Part shown: positions 9,547 through 17,834 of the stretch, piece by piece
Numbering within the stretch: position 1 is the stretch's first letter
Layout of the letters: the number at the start of each line of letters is the position of its first letter
The notes under the pieces: generated by a model
Told to the model about the DNA's origin: nothing
The model's database searches: none
Seen by the model: only the letters and a program-made list of their open reading frames with translations
Position numbers and translations under genes: made by a program
NCBI RefSeq assembly: GCF_001021555.1
Contig: NZ_LDCP01000003.1
Coordinates: 310,001 to 374,000 of the forward strand
From: Aurantiacibacter marinus
GTDB lineage: Bacteria; Pseudomonadota; Alphaproteobacteria; Sphingomonadales; Sphingomonadaceae
DNA length: 64,000 nucleotides
Direction of reading: 5' to 3'

Positions 9547-10337
9547 TCGAAGGTGCCACGAAAGCTTTCTGTTGCAGGGCCTGTCATCGTGATGCGGTTG
9601 TCTTCACCCCAAGTTATGAAGAGCGGGCCGCCGGGCAAGTGCACTGTCACCTCACGGTCAACCAGACCCCGCCGCATGGCTGCCACCGCCGTTGCGCAGG
9701 CGCCGGTGCCGCAAGCACGCGTCAACCCGGCACCGCGTTCCCACACGCGCAAGCGGATTGTGGAGCGATCCTCAATGCTGGCGACATTCACATTGATACG
9801 CTCTGGAAACAGCTCGTCATGCTCTATTTGCGGACCGATCTGATCGAGCAGCACTGCATCATTGTCTTCCACGAAAAACACCACATGCGGATTGCCTACA
9901 TTGACTGCGGTGGGCTGTTCGAGTTCTTCCCAGCCAAGCGGCATGGCCAGCGTGTCCATGGCATAGGCGAGGGGAATGGCATCCCATTCAAAGCGGGGCT
10001 CACCCATATCGACGGCAATCCCGCTGTCGTCGGGGCGGGTATTGATCATGCCGGAGTTTGTCATAATGCGGGCCGGTTCGCCCAGCAGCATCCCGACTGC
10101 GCGGGAGGCATTGCCGCAGGCTTCTACCTCGCCGCCGTCCTGATTGTAGATGCGCATCCGGCACGCCGCGTCCGCGTCCGGTTCCAGAACGATCACCTGA
10201 TCGCAGCCGATGCCTTCGTTCCTGTCTGCAAGTGCGCGCACGCTTGGCGGAGATAAAGGCGGCAGGGGAGTAGCTCGCGCATCCAGCACGATGAAATCAT
10301 TGCCCAGACCGTGCATTTTGACGAAGGGAATGCGCAT
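9528..10337 (-). CDS. dapF: Diaminopimelate epimerase
   Basis: Converts LL- to meso-diaminopimelate for lysine and peptidoglycan synthesis. From ATG 10337 the protein has 269 residues with MHGLGNDF near the start and both catalytic cysteines, C74 in ACGNASRA and C209 in RACGTGAC. An in-frame TTG nine bases upstream (10346) is possible, but the ATG gives the standard MRIPFVKMHGLGNDF terminus. It is the first gene of the dapF-mtaB-ftsY-yciB unit. Confidence 0.95.
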   Translation of the reverse strand: MRIPFVKMHGLGNDFIVLDARATPLPPLSPPSVRALADRNEGIGCDQVIVLEPDADAACRMRIYNQDGGEVEACGNASRAVGMLLGEPARIMTNSGMINTRPDDSGIAVDMGEPRFEWDAIPLAYAMDTLAMPLGWEELEQPTAVNVGNPHVVFFVEDNDAVLLDQIGPQIEHDELFPERINVNVASIEDRSTIRLRVWERGAGLTRACGTGACATAVAAMRRGLVDREVTVHLPGGPLFITWGEDNRITMTGPATESFRGTFEWGDYA

Positions 10338-10400
10338 GCTTGCCAACTAGGGGCGCACACAGGGAACCGCAATGGTGCATCCGTATTTGTGCGGGACTTC

Positions 10401-12086
10401 CTATCCGGCCTTGCGGTCGGCTTCTAAAGGTTTGGTCGCAGGTTCCGGGCTGACGATGGCTGGAATCTGGGCTTTGACCAGGAGATCAAGTTTGGCGAGG
10501 CGTGACAAAGTGGTCTCTGCGTCTTCCGGTCGGCCATAAAGATAGCCTTGACCCTTGATCTCTCCCAGACCCCTGAGCTTGTCCAGCACGTGGCCGTTTT
10601 CGATGCCCTCTGCGGTGACAGGGATTGAAAGGCCTTTGCCGAGCGAAACGATGGCGCGCACCAGCTCTCCGCTGACATCTTCCGAAGCAATCTCGGTAAC
10701 GAAGCTGCGATCGATCTTCAGCCGGTCGAAAGGCAAAGATCGCAATTGCGACAAGCTGGAATAGCCGGTCCCGAAATCATCAAGGCTGATGCGGATGCCC
10801 TGGTTTTTGAGGCTGGAGACAATCGAGCGGACTGCGCCGATGTTTTCGTGCAGACAGCTTTCGGTGATTTCGACTTCGAGCCTGTGCGGGGAAAACCCGC
10901 TTTCCACGATCATCTGGAGCAGCTTTTGCGCAAACCACGGATCGCGCAATTGCAGCGGTGAAATGTTTACGGACAGCGAAAGTTTCGGGTCCCATGCACT
11001 CGCATCCTTCAGGGCCTGACGGATCAGGCCTTCTGACAGAACTCCGATCACGTCGATTTCTTCGGCAATGGGAATGAAAACTTCGGGGCTGACGAGACCG
11101 TATTTCGCCGAATGCCAGCGTGCCAGCATTTCGAAGCCGACCAGATCGCCTGTCTCCAGATCGATCTGCTGTTCGTAATAGGGCACGAATTCACCCGTCT
11201 TCAAACCTTCGCGGATGCCGGTCTCCAAGGCGCTTCGGAAACGCAGTTCATCTTCCATCTGCGGTTCGAACCAATAGTGACGGTTTCGACCGCGTTTCTT
11301 GGCATGGTACATTGCAATGTCGGCGCGGTGGATCATGCGGTCAGCGGAAAGGGTATGTTCGCCGTCGTCAGCGTTATGGACAATGCCGACCGAAATTGTC
11401 GTTTCGATGCGAGCTTCGCCGTCCTCTATCGAAGCGGAAACACTGCGGATGATGGAATTTACCAGAGCATCGACCCGGTCTTGCGCGCTGCTGGAATAAG
11501 GAATGGCGCAGGCAAATTCATCGCCGCCGATGCGAACCAGGACGCCATCTTGTGGCAATTGGGCGCCGATACGGTCGGCGATGGTTGTCAGGACCCGGTC
11601 GCCGGCACGGTGGCCGTTCAGATCGTTGATCTGCTTGAAATTATCAATGTCGATCATCAGCACCGCAATTTGCTGCTGTTTTTCGTGCGAAGCGGCGCAA
11701 AGCGCATCAATTGCAGCAGGGCCGCTGCGACGATTGAGGCAGCCGGTGAGCGGATCGCGTTCTGCCAGTTTCCGGGCGCGGTCTTCAGCGCGGCGGCGTT
11801 CTTCTACCTCGCGGCGCAATTCATTGTATCGGCGCCAGCCAAATATGATCAGCGCAACATTCAGCAATACTGCGTTGGTCAGCAACAGGTCGGGCGCATC
11901 GCCCAGGCCCATCCATGCGCGCACGATTTGCGGCATGATCGTTCCCCCTGTCCCAACAAACAGGATCACCGCTGCAATCGCGATGCCGAGCGTAAGAATA
12001 TCGCGGTCTGCAGGCATCAACGCCTTGCCAGACGTTCCGCTCTTGTCGTCCAATGCTTTTGCCAAAGTTTCGCCGTCCCCTGTCAT
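10401..12086 (-). CDS. Membrane-bound GGDEF/EAL cyclic-di-GMP protein
   Basis: Dual-domain c-di-GMP signalling protein of 561 residues. Two hydrophobic helices (about 31-50 and 67-83) and a short charged linker precede a GGDEF domain with intact motif at 187-191, then an EAL domain whose signature reads E319-M-L. The later DDFGTGYSSL loop of active phosphodiesterases is present. No RxxD inhibitory site is visible ahead of GGDEF. Both activities are therefore possible; which one dominates cannot be told. It is divergent from the EVE gene, 95 bases apart, and ends 63 bases before the dapF start. Confidence 0.9.
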   Translation of the reverse strand: MTGDGETLAKALDDKSGTSGKALMPADRDILTLGIAIAAVILFVGTGGTIMPQIVRAWMGLGDAPDLLLTNAVLLNVALIIFGWRRYNELRREVEERRRAEDRARKLAERDPLTGCLNRRSGPAAIDALCAASHEKQQQIAVLMIDIDNFKQINDLNGHRAGDRVLTTIADRIGAQLPQDGVLVRIGGDEFACAIPYSSSAQDRVDALVNSIIRSVSASIEDGEARIETTISVGIVHNADDGEHTLSADRMIHRADIAMYHAKKRGRNRHYWFEPQMEDELRFRSALETGIREGLKTGEFVPYYEQQIDLETGDLVGFEMLARWHSAKYGLVSPEVFIPIAEEIDVIGVLSEGLIRQALKDASAWDPKLSLSVNISPLQLRDPWFAQKLLQMIVESGFSPHRLEVEITESCLHENIGAVRSIVSSLKNQGIRISLDDFGTGYSSLSQLRSLPFDRLKIDRSFVTEIASEDVSGELVRAIVSLGKGLSIPVTAEGIENGHVLDKLRGLGEIKGQGYLYGRPEDAETTLSRLAKLDLLVKAQIPAIVSPEPATKPLEADRKAG

Positions 12087-12181
12087 GTAACGGGCTTATC
12101 GGACATTATGATCAATGTTCGGTTAATTGCCGGCGACGATCTGACACGCTAGGCGGGTGGCGAAAAATCAAGGAGGAACTT

Positions 12182-12592
12182 TTGCCCAATCACTGGCTGA
12201 TGAAATCGGAACCGTTCAAATATTCATGGGATGATCTGGGCCGCGACGGAGAGACAATCTGGGACGGGGTGAGAAATCACCGTGCGGCGAACAATATGAA
12301 GGCAATGGAGGTGGGGGACCAAGTGTTCTTCTACCATTCCAACAAAGGTCTGGAAATTGTTGGCATCGCTTCTGTAAGTGAAGCCGGATTGATCGATCCC
12401 ACCGATCCCGAAGGCAAATGGCCGACCGTAAAGATCAAGCCTGTGGCGGCAGTCGATAACCCGGTGACGTTGAAAGCGATCAAGGCCAATCCAGACCTTG
12501 AAGGCATCGAACTGGTTCGCCTGTCGCGTCTGTCGGTCGCCAAATTGACGCCAGAGGAATGGGACAAGATTATCGCCATGTCCAAAGGGTAG
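12182..12592 (+). CDS. EVE domain protein, TTG start
   Basis: Single EVE domain (PUA-like fold, relative of THYN1), a family thought to bind modified bases in DNA or RNA. The protein, 136 residues, begins PNHWLMKSEPFKYSWDDL and contains the conserved WDGVRNHRAANNMKAM and GDQVFFYHSN segments. The frame is open back to 12053, but a perfect aaggaggaa Shine-Dalgarno at 12170-12178 lies five bases before TTG 12182, and family homology begins exactly there. It overlaps nothing and stands alone between a GGDEF/EAL gene and a ThDP enzyme. Confidence 0.87.
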   Translation: MPNHWLMKSEPFKYSWDDLGRDGETIWDGVRNHRAANNMKAMEVGDQVFFYHSNKGLEIVGIASVSEAGLIDPTDPEGKWPTVKIKPVAAVDNPVTLKAIKANPDLEGIELVRLSRLSVAKLTPEEWDKIIAMSKG

Positions 12593-12615
12593 CGCGGCCA
12601 CCCGGCAGGCTTGGA

Positions 12616-14283
12616 TTACCTTTTGCGAAGGCCGCTGATTGTCGCGCCGCCGGCGCTCAATTGTTCGATATCGGTGATGCAGTGAAGCAGACGAATGCCG
12701 TCCATCGTCATCGCTTTTTCCAAAGCGGCGTCAAATTCGGCATTGGTGGTGACGCGTTTGCCCCAACCGCCATAACTTTGCGCCATCATGGCAAAGTCCG
12801 GATTGGCGAGGCGGGTGGAAGCTTCCCTTCCCGGGTACTCGCGTTCCTGATGCATTCGGATTGTGCCATAGGTGGAATTGTCGAACACGATCACCAGCAG
12901 GTTCAACCCATACTGTGCGGCGGTGGCCAATTCCTGCCCGTTCATCAGGAAGCAGCCGTCTCCCGCAGCGGAGACAACGCAGCGTTCCGGATAGCGCGCA
13001 GCGGCAGCGACAGCGGCAGGTACGCCGTACCCCATCGCACCGGCGGTAGGGGCCAGTTGTGACGGAAAGCCGGCATAGGGCCAATACCGGTGCCACCAAC
13101 CAGCATAATTGCCCGCACCGTTGCAAATGATTGCGTCCTGCGGGATCATCCTGCGCGCTGTGCCCATGGCAACCGCCAGATCGAGATCGAATTGCGGTTC
13201 ATCGCGGGGTGTATTCCATTCGAGCCACTCGGCATGCGCCTGCGGCCCGGCGTCGAACGGTATAATGTCGTCTGTGTCCCACAAAGCCGCGCTTTCAGCG
13301 AATTCCGCCATATCTGCGCACAAAGAAAGATCGGTGCGGTAAACCCGGCCCAGTTCTGCAGGATCGGGGTGAATGTGGATCAAAGCCTGATCGGGATGGT
13401 CAGGAGTTACCAGCGCATATCCGTCAGTGGTCGCCTCTCCCATGCGCGCGCCTACGACCAGCAGCAAATCGGCATCCTTTACGCGCTGCGTCAGCTTGGG
13501 ATTGGGGCCGTAACCAAGGTTGCCGGCATAGATGCCGGAGGAAGGCGGTACAGCGTCCTGTCGCCGGAAAGCGGTCGCGACAGGGAGTCCGATCTTCTCG
13601 GCAAATTCGGTGAAGTAATGACGGGACCGCGCGTGCCAGCCCGCGCCGCCGACGATCGCCAGCGGGGCAGCGGCATCGCCAATCATGCGCATCATCGTGC
13701 CCATGGCATCGGGGCAGGGCGCCTGGGCCGGCCGGGTTACCGCTGGCCGTACTGGAGACAAAACAGCGGCTTCGTGCAGCATGTCTTCCGGCAAGGCGAG
13801 CACGACCGGACCAGGGCGACCGGAAATGGCAGTCGACCATGCGCGGGCGATGTATTCCGGAATACGCGATGCATCGTCGATCCGCGCTGCCCATTTGGCC
13901 AATGGCGTGAAAAAGGCTGTGAAATCGACTTCCTGAAACCCTTCGCGGTCTTTCATGCCGCGATCGACATCACCGATGAAAAGGATCATCGGCTGGGAAT
14001 CCTGCATCGCCACATGCACGCCGATGCTGGCGTTGGTTGCGCCCGGACCGCGCGTGACGAAGGCCACGCCCGGCTTTCCCGTCATCGCGCCGTCGGCGCA
14101 CGCCATGAACGCAACCCCGCCTTCCTGACGGCAGGTTATGGTCTCGATCTCCGCGCAATCGGCCAATGAATCGAGGACGGGAAGAAAACTCTCTCCCGGG
14201 ACGGTGAAGATACGGTCACAGCCTTGTTCAACAAGACAATCGACGAGCAGGCGTGATGCGGTTCTGGCTTCTGGGCTGGTCAT
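12616..14283 (-). CDS. Thiamine diphosphate-dependent enzyme, acetolactate synthase-like
   Basis: Large-subunit acetolactate synthase-like ThDP enzyme (about 555 residues). The N-terminal PYR domain has the catalytic glutamate in TCRQEGGVAF, the middle domain follows, and the C-terminal PP domain shows GDGCFLMNGQEL plus the downstream N needed for Mg-ThDP binding. No regulatory subunit (ilvN) is nearby, so a housekeeping role in branched-chain synthesis is doubtful; other 2-keto acid decarboxylases or ligases share this fold. ATG 14283 gives the family-like start; the frame is open to a TTG at 14319. Confidence 0.8.
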   Translation of the reverse strand: MTSPEARTASRLLVDCLVEQGCDRIFTVPGESFLPVLDSLADCAEIETITCRQEGGVAFMACADGAMTGKPGVAFVTRGPGATNASIGVHVAMQDSQPMILFIGDVDRGMKDREGFQEVDFTAFFTPLAKWAARIDDASRIPEYIARAWSTAISGRPGPVVLALPEDMLHEAAVLSPVRPAVTRPAQAPCPDAMGTMMRMIGDAAAPLAIVGGAGWHARSRHYFTEFAEKIGLPVATAFRRQDAVPPSSGIYAGNLGYGPNPKLTQRVKDADLLLVVGARMGEATTDGYALVTPDHPDQALIHIHPDPAELGRVYRTDLSLCADMAEFAESAALWDTDDIIPFDAGPQAHAEWLEWNTPRDEPQFDLDLAVAMGTARRMIPQDAIICNGAGNYAGWWHRYWPYAGFPSQLAPTAGAMGYGVPAAVAAAARYPERCVVSAAGDGCFLMNGQELATAAQYGLNLLVIVFDNSTYGTIRMHQEREYPGREASTRLANPDFAMMAQSYGGWGKRVTTNAEFDAALEKAMTMDGIRLLHCITDIEQLSAGGATISGLRKR

Positions 14284-14410
14284 GGCTTCAGCGTTAGCGC
14301 CGAGTGGTTGCAGCAGCAACTGGTTGTGGATTGTCTGATACCGTCCCGTCTGTGGACAGGCCTGATAGCGCGATTTCGCATTTGGTTACCAAAAGCTTAA
14401 AACCCTGCCC

Positions 14411-14614
14411 ATGAGACGCGCACTGGTTCTTACCGATGAGTCGGCCCGGCATCCGTTCCGGGCCTCCCTTCCGCCCCACGTTCTGCTTCGTGCGAACGAG
14501 ATTGAGCGGACGGTGCCCTGGCGACTGCGCCTCAGCCTGACGCGCAAGGAAATGGAAAGCGTGGCAGCAACCTATGCCGCGGGATTTATCGCGACGATGA
14601 CCTTCATCGCCTGA
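14411..14614 (+). CDS. Small hypothetical protein (67 aa)
   Basis: Unrecognised basic protein of 67 residues between two minus-strand genes. Third codon positions are strongly G/C, as in neighbouring genes, which supports coding. The sequence is rich in Arg and Leu with a hydrophobic tail (AAGFIATMTFIA). A palindromic TTTGGTTACCAAA lies 18 bases before the start (14381-14393), part of a CtrA-like arrangement. There is no convincing Shine-Dalgarno. It is real only if homologues exist; I give it moderate weight. Confidence 0.5.
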   Translation: MRRALVLTDESARHPFRASLPPHVLLRANEIERTVPWRLRLSLTRKEMESVAATYAAGFIATMTFIA

Positions 14615-14619
14615 TTGTT

Positions 14620-15954
14620 CTAAAGCGCTACATCCGATGCCACTTCGGCGTTGGTTTCTGCCCGATAAAGCCGCTGGCCCAGCCAGGCAGAGATCAGACA
14701 CATCGCCGCACTCAGCAGCAATTGTTCGGCCAATGGCACGCCAACAGCGCTTAACCCCAAGGCGAACAGCGAACCCGTAACCATCGCCCCGGAATTGACG
14801 ATATTGTTTGCCGCCACTGCCCGACTGGCCTGCGATGCGGGGACCTTGGTGGTAAGAAAAGCGTAAAGCGGCACCACGAACATCCCGCCGAAAATCGCAA
14901 TCATCAGCAAGCTTCCCAGCACGGCCCACGCCAGCGGGTAGGACAGGAATGTAGTGATATCCATCAGCGTGTCGTCCACCAGCATGGCGTTCCACGCGCG
15001 GCAGACGAAGTAAAAAAGCGTCACCATCGCGCCCATGCCGAGCACCGAGACCGGAGAGTAGCGCGCGGAGACACGGCCTTTCAGCAACATGTTCACGGCG
15101 ACAGAGCCGATCGCGACGCCGATCGAGAAGAACACAAGAAACAGGCTCGCGACCTTTTGGTCAGCCATCAGCACATTCTTCGCAAGCGGCGGAAACTGGA
15201 TGAACAACACCGAACCGATGGTCCAGAAGAAGCTGATCGCGAGGATAGCGTAAAACACTTCGCGGTTATGCGTGATGTCCCGCACCATCCGCCAGGATGA
15301 AGTGAACGGATTGAAGTTAATCTTCTCGGGTTCGCCCATTGGCGGCGCCGGTGGCACCTGACGGCTGGTCAGATATCCGATAATCGCGAAACCGACTACC
15401 GCGACTGCGGCGACTTCTATCATTTCTGCAAGGAACCCGGCCAGGATCGTGCCGGTCATGATCGCCAGGTAGGTGCCTGCTTCTACCAATCCGGTACCTG
15501 CCAGCACTTCATCTTTTTCAAGGTGCTGGGGCAGGATCGCGTATTTGATCGGTCCGAAGAAGGTGGAGTGCACACCCATCGCGAACAGCGCCAGCATCAG
15601 CAGCGGAATGGCAATCACCTCCACCGCCAAACCCTTCCAGGCGAGAAAAAGTCCGAATGCGCCGACGGTCATGATGCCGATTTCGGCTGCCTTCACCATG
15701 CGGATGATCTTTGCCTTGTCGCTCAAATCAGCCAATTGCCCGGCTATTGCCGAAAACAGGAAGAACGGCAGGATAAACACCGCCGAAGCCAGCCCGGAGA
15801 ACATCGTTTCCGCGTCAGCCGAGTTGTAAACCGCGTATACGACGAACAGCACCATCGTCGTTTTGTACAGGTTATCGTTGAACGCATTCAGCAACTGGGT
15901 CACGAATAACGGCAGGAAACGACGCTGCTTCAGCAGGTGGGTCGATGTGAACAT
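14620..15954 (-). CDS. MFS transporter, LplT-like
   Basis: Major facilitator protein with about 12 helices, related to the lysophospholipid transporter LplT and the transport half of Aas-type fusions: the N-terminal pattern RRFLPLFVTQLLNAFNDN is typical. It may flip lysophospholipids inward for reacylation; this is by family only. ATG 15954 (MFTSTHLLKQRRFLP) fits the family start; the frame extends to ATG 16050, whose extra 32 residues are charged and atypical. It is divergent from pgsA, a phospholipid synthesis gene. Confidence 0.8.
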   Translation of the reverse strand: MFTSTHLLKQRRFLPLFVTQLLNAFNDNLYKTTMVLFVVYAVYNSADAETMFSGLASAVFILPFFLFSAIAGQLADLSDKAKIIRMVKAAEIGIMTVGAFGLFLAWKGLAVEVIAIPLLMLALFAMGVHSTFFGPIKYAILPQHLEKDEVLAGTGLVEAGTYLAIMTGTILAGFLAEMIEVAAVAVVGFAIIGYLTSRQVPPAPPMGEPEKINFNPFTSSWRMVRDITHNREVFYAILAISFFWTIGSVLFIQFPPLAKNVLMADQKVASLFLVFFSIGVAIGSVAVNMLLKGRVSARYSPVSVLGMGAMVTLFYFVCRAWNAMLVDDTLMDITTFLSYPLAWAVLGSLLMIAIFGGMFVVPLYAFLTTKVPASQASRAVAANNIVNSGAMVTGSLFALGLSAVGVPLAEQLLLSAAMCLISAWLGQRLYRAETNAEVASDVAL

Positions 15955-16070
15955 ATGGTGCTTGGCGCGGCCTTTTTCTTCACCCTGCGGGCAATCTTTA
16001 TGGGGCTTATCGTCAATCCAGTAGGTAAGCCATGCTTTTTCCCGATGCATTAACGCGCTAGAGAGGCCCC

Positions 16071-16664
16071 ATGTGGAGCCTTCCCAACATCCTCACCCTT
16101 TCGCGGATTCTCGCGCTGCCGCTGCTTGGCTTCCTTTTGTGGTGGCCGGGATGGGAGGTGGGGTACCTCGCAGCATTCGCGCTCTATTCGCTTATGGGCA
16201 TCACAGATTACTTTGACGGTATGCTCGCGCGGTCCAGCGGGGCAGTCAGCAAACTGGGTATTTTCCTGGATCCTATAGCGGACAAGATCATGGTGGCGAC
16301 CGTCATCCTGATTCTCGCGGCACAGGGCATTTTGCGCGGTCCCTACGTGGGTGACATGCACGTGATTGCCGGCCTCATCATCTTGATCCGCGAAATTGCT
16401 GTGTCCGGTCTGCGAGAATTTCTGGGCGGGCTGCAAGTTTCCATGCCGGTCAGCAAACTGGCGAAATGGAAAACAACTTTCCAGCTGATCGCCCTGGGCG
16501 CACTTATTCTGGGTGAAGGCCTGCCTGGCTGGACAATCATGATAGGCAGCCTTGACGCGAATGTCCCGCACACAGTCGGTCTCACAACCCTGTGGGGCGC
16601 GGCGATCCTGACGGTGATTACAGGCTGGGATTATTTGCGGGTCGGCCTCAAACACATGGATTGA
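16071..16664 (+). CDS. pgsA: CDP-diacylglycerol--glycerol-3-phosphate 3-phosphatidyltransferase
   Basis: Makes phosphatidylglycerophosphate, the committed step to phosphatidylglycerol. The 197-residue membrane protein carries the complete CDP-alcohol phosphotransferase signature: D46, D49-G50, A53-R54, G63, D67, D71. The N terminus (MWSLPNILTLSRI) is the standard family start. It is divergent from the LplT-like gene and converges on an alcohol dehydrogenase gene, 14 bases between the stops. Confidence 0.94.
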   Translation: MWSLPNILTLSRILALPLLGFLLWWPGWEVGYLAAFALYSLMGITDYFDGMLARSSGAVSKLGIFLDPIADKIMVATVILILAAQGILRGPYVGDMHVIAGLIILIREIAVSGLREFLGGLQVSMPVSKLAKWKTTFQLIALGALILGEGLPGWTIMIGSLDANVPHTVGLTTLWGAAILTVITGWDYLRVGLKHMD

Positions 16665-16678
16665 GGCCGATACCCTTT

Positions 16679-17737
16679 CTAACCCTGGTCGAGCGCAAGC
16701 GAGCCCATGTCGATAACAAAGCGATAGCGCACGTCGGAATTTTCCAGACGTTCGAACGCAGTATTCACTTCATCCATGCGGATCATCTCGATATCCGGCA
16801 TAACTTGCTTGTCGGCACAGAAATCCAGCATTTCCTGTGTTTCGGCAATTCCGCCGATGAAAGAGCCTGAAATACTGTTTTTGCCGAACATCATGAGCGC
16901 TGCGTTGGGCTGCTCGATCGGGCCAACCTGGCCGACAATCGAAATTTCGCCCCCGATATCCAGCAAGGGGATGTAAGGGTTGATGTCATGGATGACCGGG
17001 ACGGTATCCACGATAACGTCAAAGCTTCTGGCAGCCTTTGCCATGGCGTCCTCGTCTGTTGAGAGGAGGAAAGCATCCGCGCCAAGCGAATCTGCATCTT
17101 TTGCCTTGTCTGGTGTTCGTGAAAGAACGGTCACATGTGCGCCCATGGCCGATGCCAGTTTGACCGCCATATGACCCAGGCCGCCGAGGCCGATGACAGC
17201 AACGCGGCTGCCCTCCTTTACGCCGCAGGCCTTGAGCGGCGAATAGGTCGTGATGCCGGCACAAAGCAGCGGTGCGGCCTTTGCGGGGTCAAGATTCGCC
17301 GGGACTGTCAGGACGAATTCTTCCCGCGCGGTAATGTGCTTGGAAAAGCCGCCATGGGTCATGCCGCCAGAATGGGCGTCGGGCGAACCGTAGGTCATCG
17401 TCATGCCTTCACGGCAGAACTGTTCCTGGTCGGCTTCGCATTGGTCGCAGTGCTGGCAACTATCGACCATGCAGCCGATCGCTACAGTATCGCCCACGCT
17501 GTGCTTTGATACATCGGTGCCGGTTGCAATTACCCGCCCGACGATCTCGTGTCCGGGAACAACCGGGTAAGTTGTCATCCCCCAATCGTCGCGGGCGAAA
17601 TGCAGGTCCGAATGGCAGATGCCGCAGTAAAGAATCTCGATCGCGACATCGTTCGCCGCCAGATCATCCCGCCGATCAAATTTGAGCGGCGAAAGCTCTC
17701 CGCTTGTGTCTCTTGCGGCATATCCGATAGTCTGCAT
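16679..17737 (-). CDS. Zinc-dependent NAD(P) alcohol dehydrogenase (YahK/CAD-like)
   Basis: Medium-chain dehydrogenase/reductase of 352 residues, probably an aldehyde reductase with broad substrates. Catalytic zinc ligands C41, H63-E64 and the four structural zinc cysteines C94, C97, C100, C108 are all present. The Rossmann motif GLGGLGHMAVKLA is followed by a Ser-Arg-Thr stretch, which favours NADP. A strong G-rich Shine-Dalgarno (gggggg) precedes the ATG. It is 97 bases downstream of the beta-lactamase-like gene on the same strand. Confidence 0.88.
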   Translation of the reverse strand: MQTIGYAARDTSGELSPLKFDRRDDLAANDVAIEILYCGICHSDLHFARDDWGMTTYPVVPGHEIVGRVIATGTDVSKHSVGDTVAIGCMVDSCQHCDQCEADQEQFCREGMTMTYGSPDAHSGGMTHGGFSKHITAREEFVLTVPANLDPAKAAPLLCAGITTYSPLKACGVKEGSRVAVIGLGGLGHMAVKLASAMGAHVTVLSRTPDKAKDADSLGADAFLLSTDEDAMAKAARSFDVIVDTVPVIHDINPYIPLLDIGGEISIVGQVGPIEQPNAALMMFGKNSISGSFIGGIAETQEMLDFCADKQVMPDIEMIRMDEVNTAFERLENSDVRYRFVIDMGSLALDQG

Positions 17738-17834
17738 GGTGATGTTCCCCCCAGGAAGTAATTTCCAATTGAATGACTATGCCAACACTTCGCAGCCGGG
17801 CACAAGTCATTAAAATCGCTATCCGGCAACTTAT

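Noticed and set aside
11112-12152. 346-codon plus-strand frame over the GGDEF/EAL gene, and the 359-codon frame at 13090-14169 over the ThDP enzyme
   Set aside because: Both lie wholly within genes with complete domains on the other strand and show no protein-like motifs.
12053-12181. N-terminal extension of the EVE protein
   Set aside because: A perfect Shine-Dalgarno precedes TTG 12182 and homology begins there; the extension overlaps the promoter region of the divergent gene.
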